A stretch of DNA of 5,763 nucleotides, taken from contig JBGTKH010000020.1 in assembly GCA_041744735.1 (NCBI GenBank), positions 1 through 5,763 of the forward strand. The letters are read 5' to 3'. The notes under the pieces are model-generated. The model was given only the letters and a program-made list of their open reading frames with translations, did no database searches and had not been told where the DNA came from. This stretch comes from JBGTKH01 sp041744735 (GTDB taxonomy: Bacteria; Planctomycetota; Planctomycetia; Pirellulales; Pirellulaceae). Positions 5,181-5,763 of this stretch are shown one piece after another; the stretch's first letter is position 1; every line of letters begins with the position of its first letter. The translations under genes and the position numbers were made by a program.

Positions 5181-5763
5181 ATGAAGCTGCCAAAACAACG
5201 TGGTCGCTGTGTGTTTTTACCGACCTCACGGCGGTGTTGGGGCGCCGCCGTGCTGTTGGTCGCCCTGGCCGGATGTCATCAGGGCGTGCATCGTGCCAAG
5301 AACCTGCCGCCCGAGTACTGGGCGCCGTCGGTCAGCAGCGCGCAGTCGCTGGACCTGTCTCGTTTGGCCAGCGCCGCAACGCGCAGCGAAGTGATCCAAC
5401 CGGGCGACGTACTCGAAGTGTCGCTCAGCACGGGGTTGGAGTTGGCGGAGCCGGTCAAGTGGCCGCTGCGCGTGGGCAACGACGGCGCGGTCAACGTGCC
5501 GCTGGTGGGCCAGGTCTCCGTAGCAGGGCTGAACCCGATCAACGCCGATTTTGCGATTGGCGACGCATCGGTTCGCCGCGGCGTTTACCGTGCGCCGCAA
5601 GTCTCGGTGCAAGTTGCCAGCCGGCACAGCAATCAAGTTTCCGTGACTGGCGCCGTGGTAAAGCCGGGCGTGTACGCATTGCCGTCAGTCAGCAGCGACT
5701 TGTTGGCGGCGCTGGTGGCGGCCGGCGGACTGACCGAAGAGGCGGGCACGATCGTCGAAATCC
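5181..5763 (+). CDS. Polysaccharide export (Wza-like) lipoprotein, N-terminal part
   Basis: This is a probable outer-membrane or periplasm-facing export lipoprotein of the Wza/OMA family, which forms the exit channel for capsule or exopolysaccharide. The frame starts at the ATG at 5181 and runs off the right edge after 194 residues; the family is usually about 200-400. An Arg-rich N-terminus is followed by a hydrophobic stretch (about 21-31) and the lipobox LAGC with Cys32 as the lipid-carrying residue. A Poly_export domain begins at IQPGDVLEVSLSTG (72-85) and continues through PLRVGNDGAVNVPLVGQV and YRAPQVSVQV (to about 145). An SLBB-type domain then begins at QVSVTGAVVKPGVYALP (152-168), followed by LVAAGGLTEEAG. 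No good Shine-Dalgarno sequence is visible. Together with the phosphatase at 791 it marks an exopolysaccharide locus. The family call is strong; the polysaccharide is unknown. Confidence 0.9.
   Translation, partial: MKLPKQRGRCVFLPTSRRCWGAAVLLVALAGCHQGVHRAKNLPPEYWAPSVSSAQSLDLSRLASAATRSEVIQPGDVLEVSLSTGLELAEPVKWPLRVGNDGAVNVPLVGQVSVAGLNPINADFAIGDASVRRGVYRAPQVSVQVASRHSNQVSVTGAVVKPGVYALPSVSSDLLAALVAAGGLTEEAGTIVEI

Noticed and set aside
4893..5198. 101-residue minus-strand open frame in the spacer
   Set aside because: No recognisable domain, no ribosome binding site, and it overlaps the start of the export lipoprotein; most likely chance.

Overview
The window looks like a piece of a Planctomycetota chromosome. 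This is inferred from the mix of genes: a CpsB/YwqE-type PHP phosphatase, a Wza-like export lipoprotein, small secreted Cna-B-like proteins with a glycine-rich hydrophobic tail, and a largely Shine-Dalgarno-poor gene style at moderately high GC. No rRNA or housekeeping marker is present to prove it.

Layout. Bases 1-635 hold the C-terminal part of a TctA-family tricarboxylate transporter permease. A probable promoter (about 715-742) then drives a PHP-family tyrosine phosphatase (791-1600). This is overlapped by, and probably co-transcribed with, a secreted HExxH zinc metallopeptidase-like protein (ending at 2397). Next comes a head-to-tail segmental duplication of two 827-bp units (2371-3197 and 3198-4024). 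Each unit carries a promoter-like block, a strong GGAGG ribosome binding site, a 175-residue exported Cna-B/carboxypeptidase-regulatory-like protein and a rho-independent terminator. The two proteins differ at 7 of 175 positions. Each unit also begins with the last 27 bp of the metallopeptidase gene, and a 7-bp CCGARCA motif marks all three unit boundaries.

Immediately after the second unit sits an 805-bp IS630-family element (4040-4844). It has 30-bp terminal inverted repeats and a flanking TA on each side. Its minus-strand transposase is dead: one frameshift at a 7-base homopolymer, plus two internal deletions that removed the first and third catalytic acidic residues. About 330 bp without a recognisable gene follow. 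The window ends inside a polysaccharide export (Wza-like) lipoprotein gene starting at 5181.

How it fits together. The phosphatase (the usual antagonist of a bacterial tyrosine kinase controlling chain export) and the outer-membrane export lipoprotein are classic exopolysaccharide or capsule genes, so the region is probably the edge of such a locus. The duplicated exported proteins and the secreted peptidase lie between them and may serve the cell surface or matrix, but no function can be read directly. The TctA gene is probably the end of an unrelated upstream operon. The most notable signal is the tandem duplication: its coding core is nearly identical, including at silent sites, while the flanks and signal peptide have diverged. 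This suggests gene conversion or another form of homogenisation.
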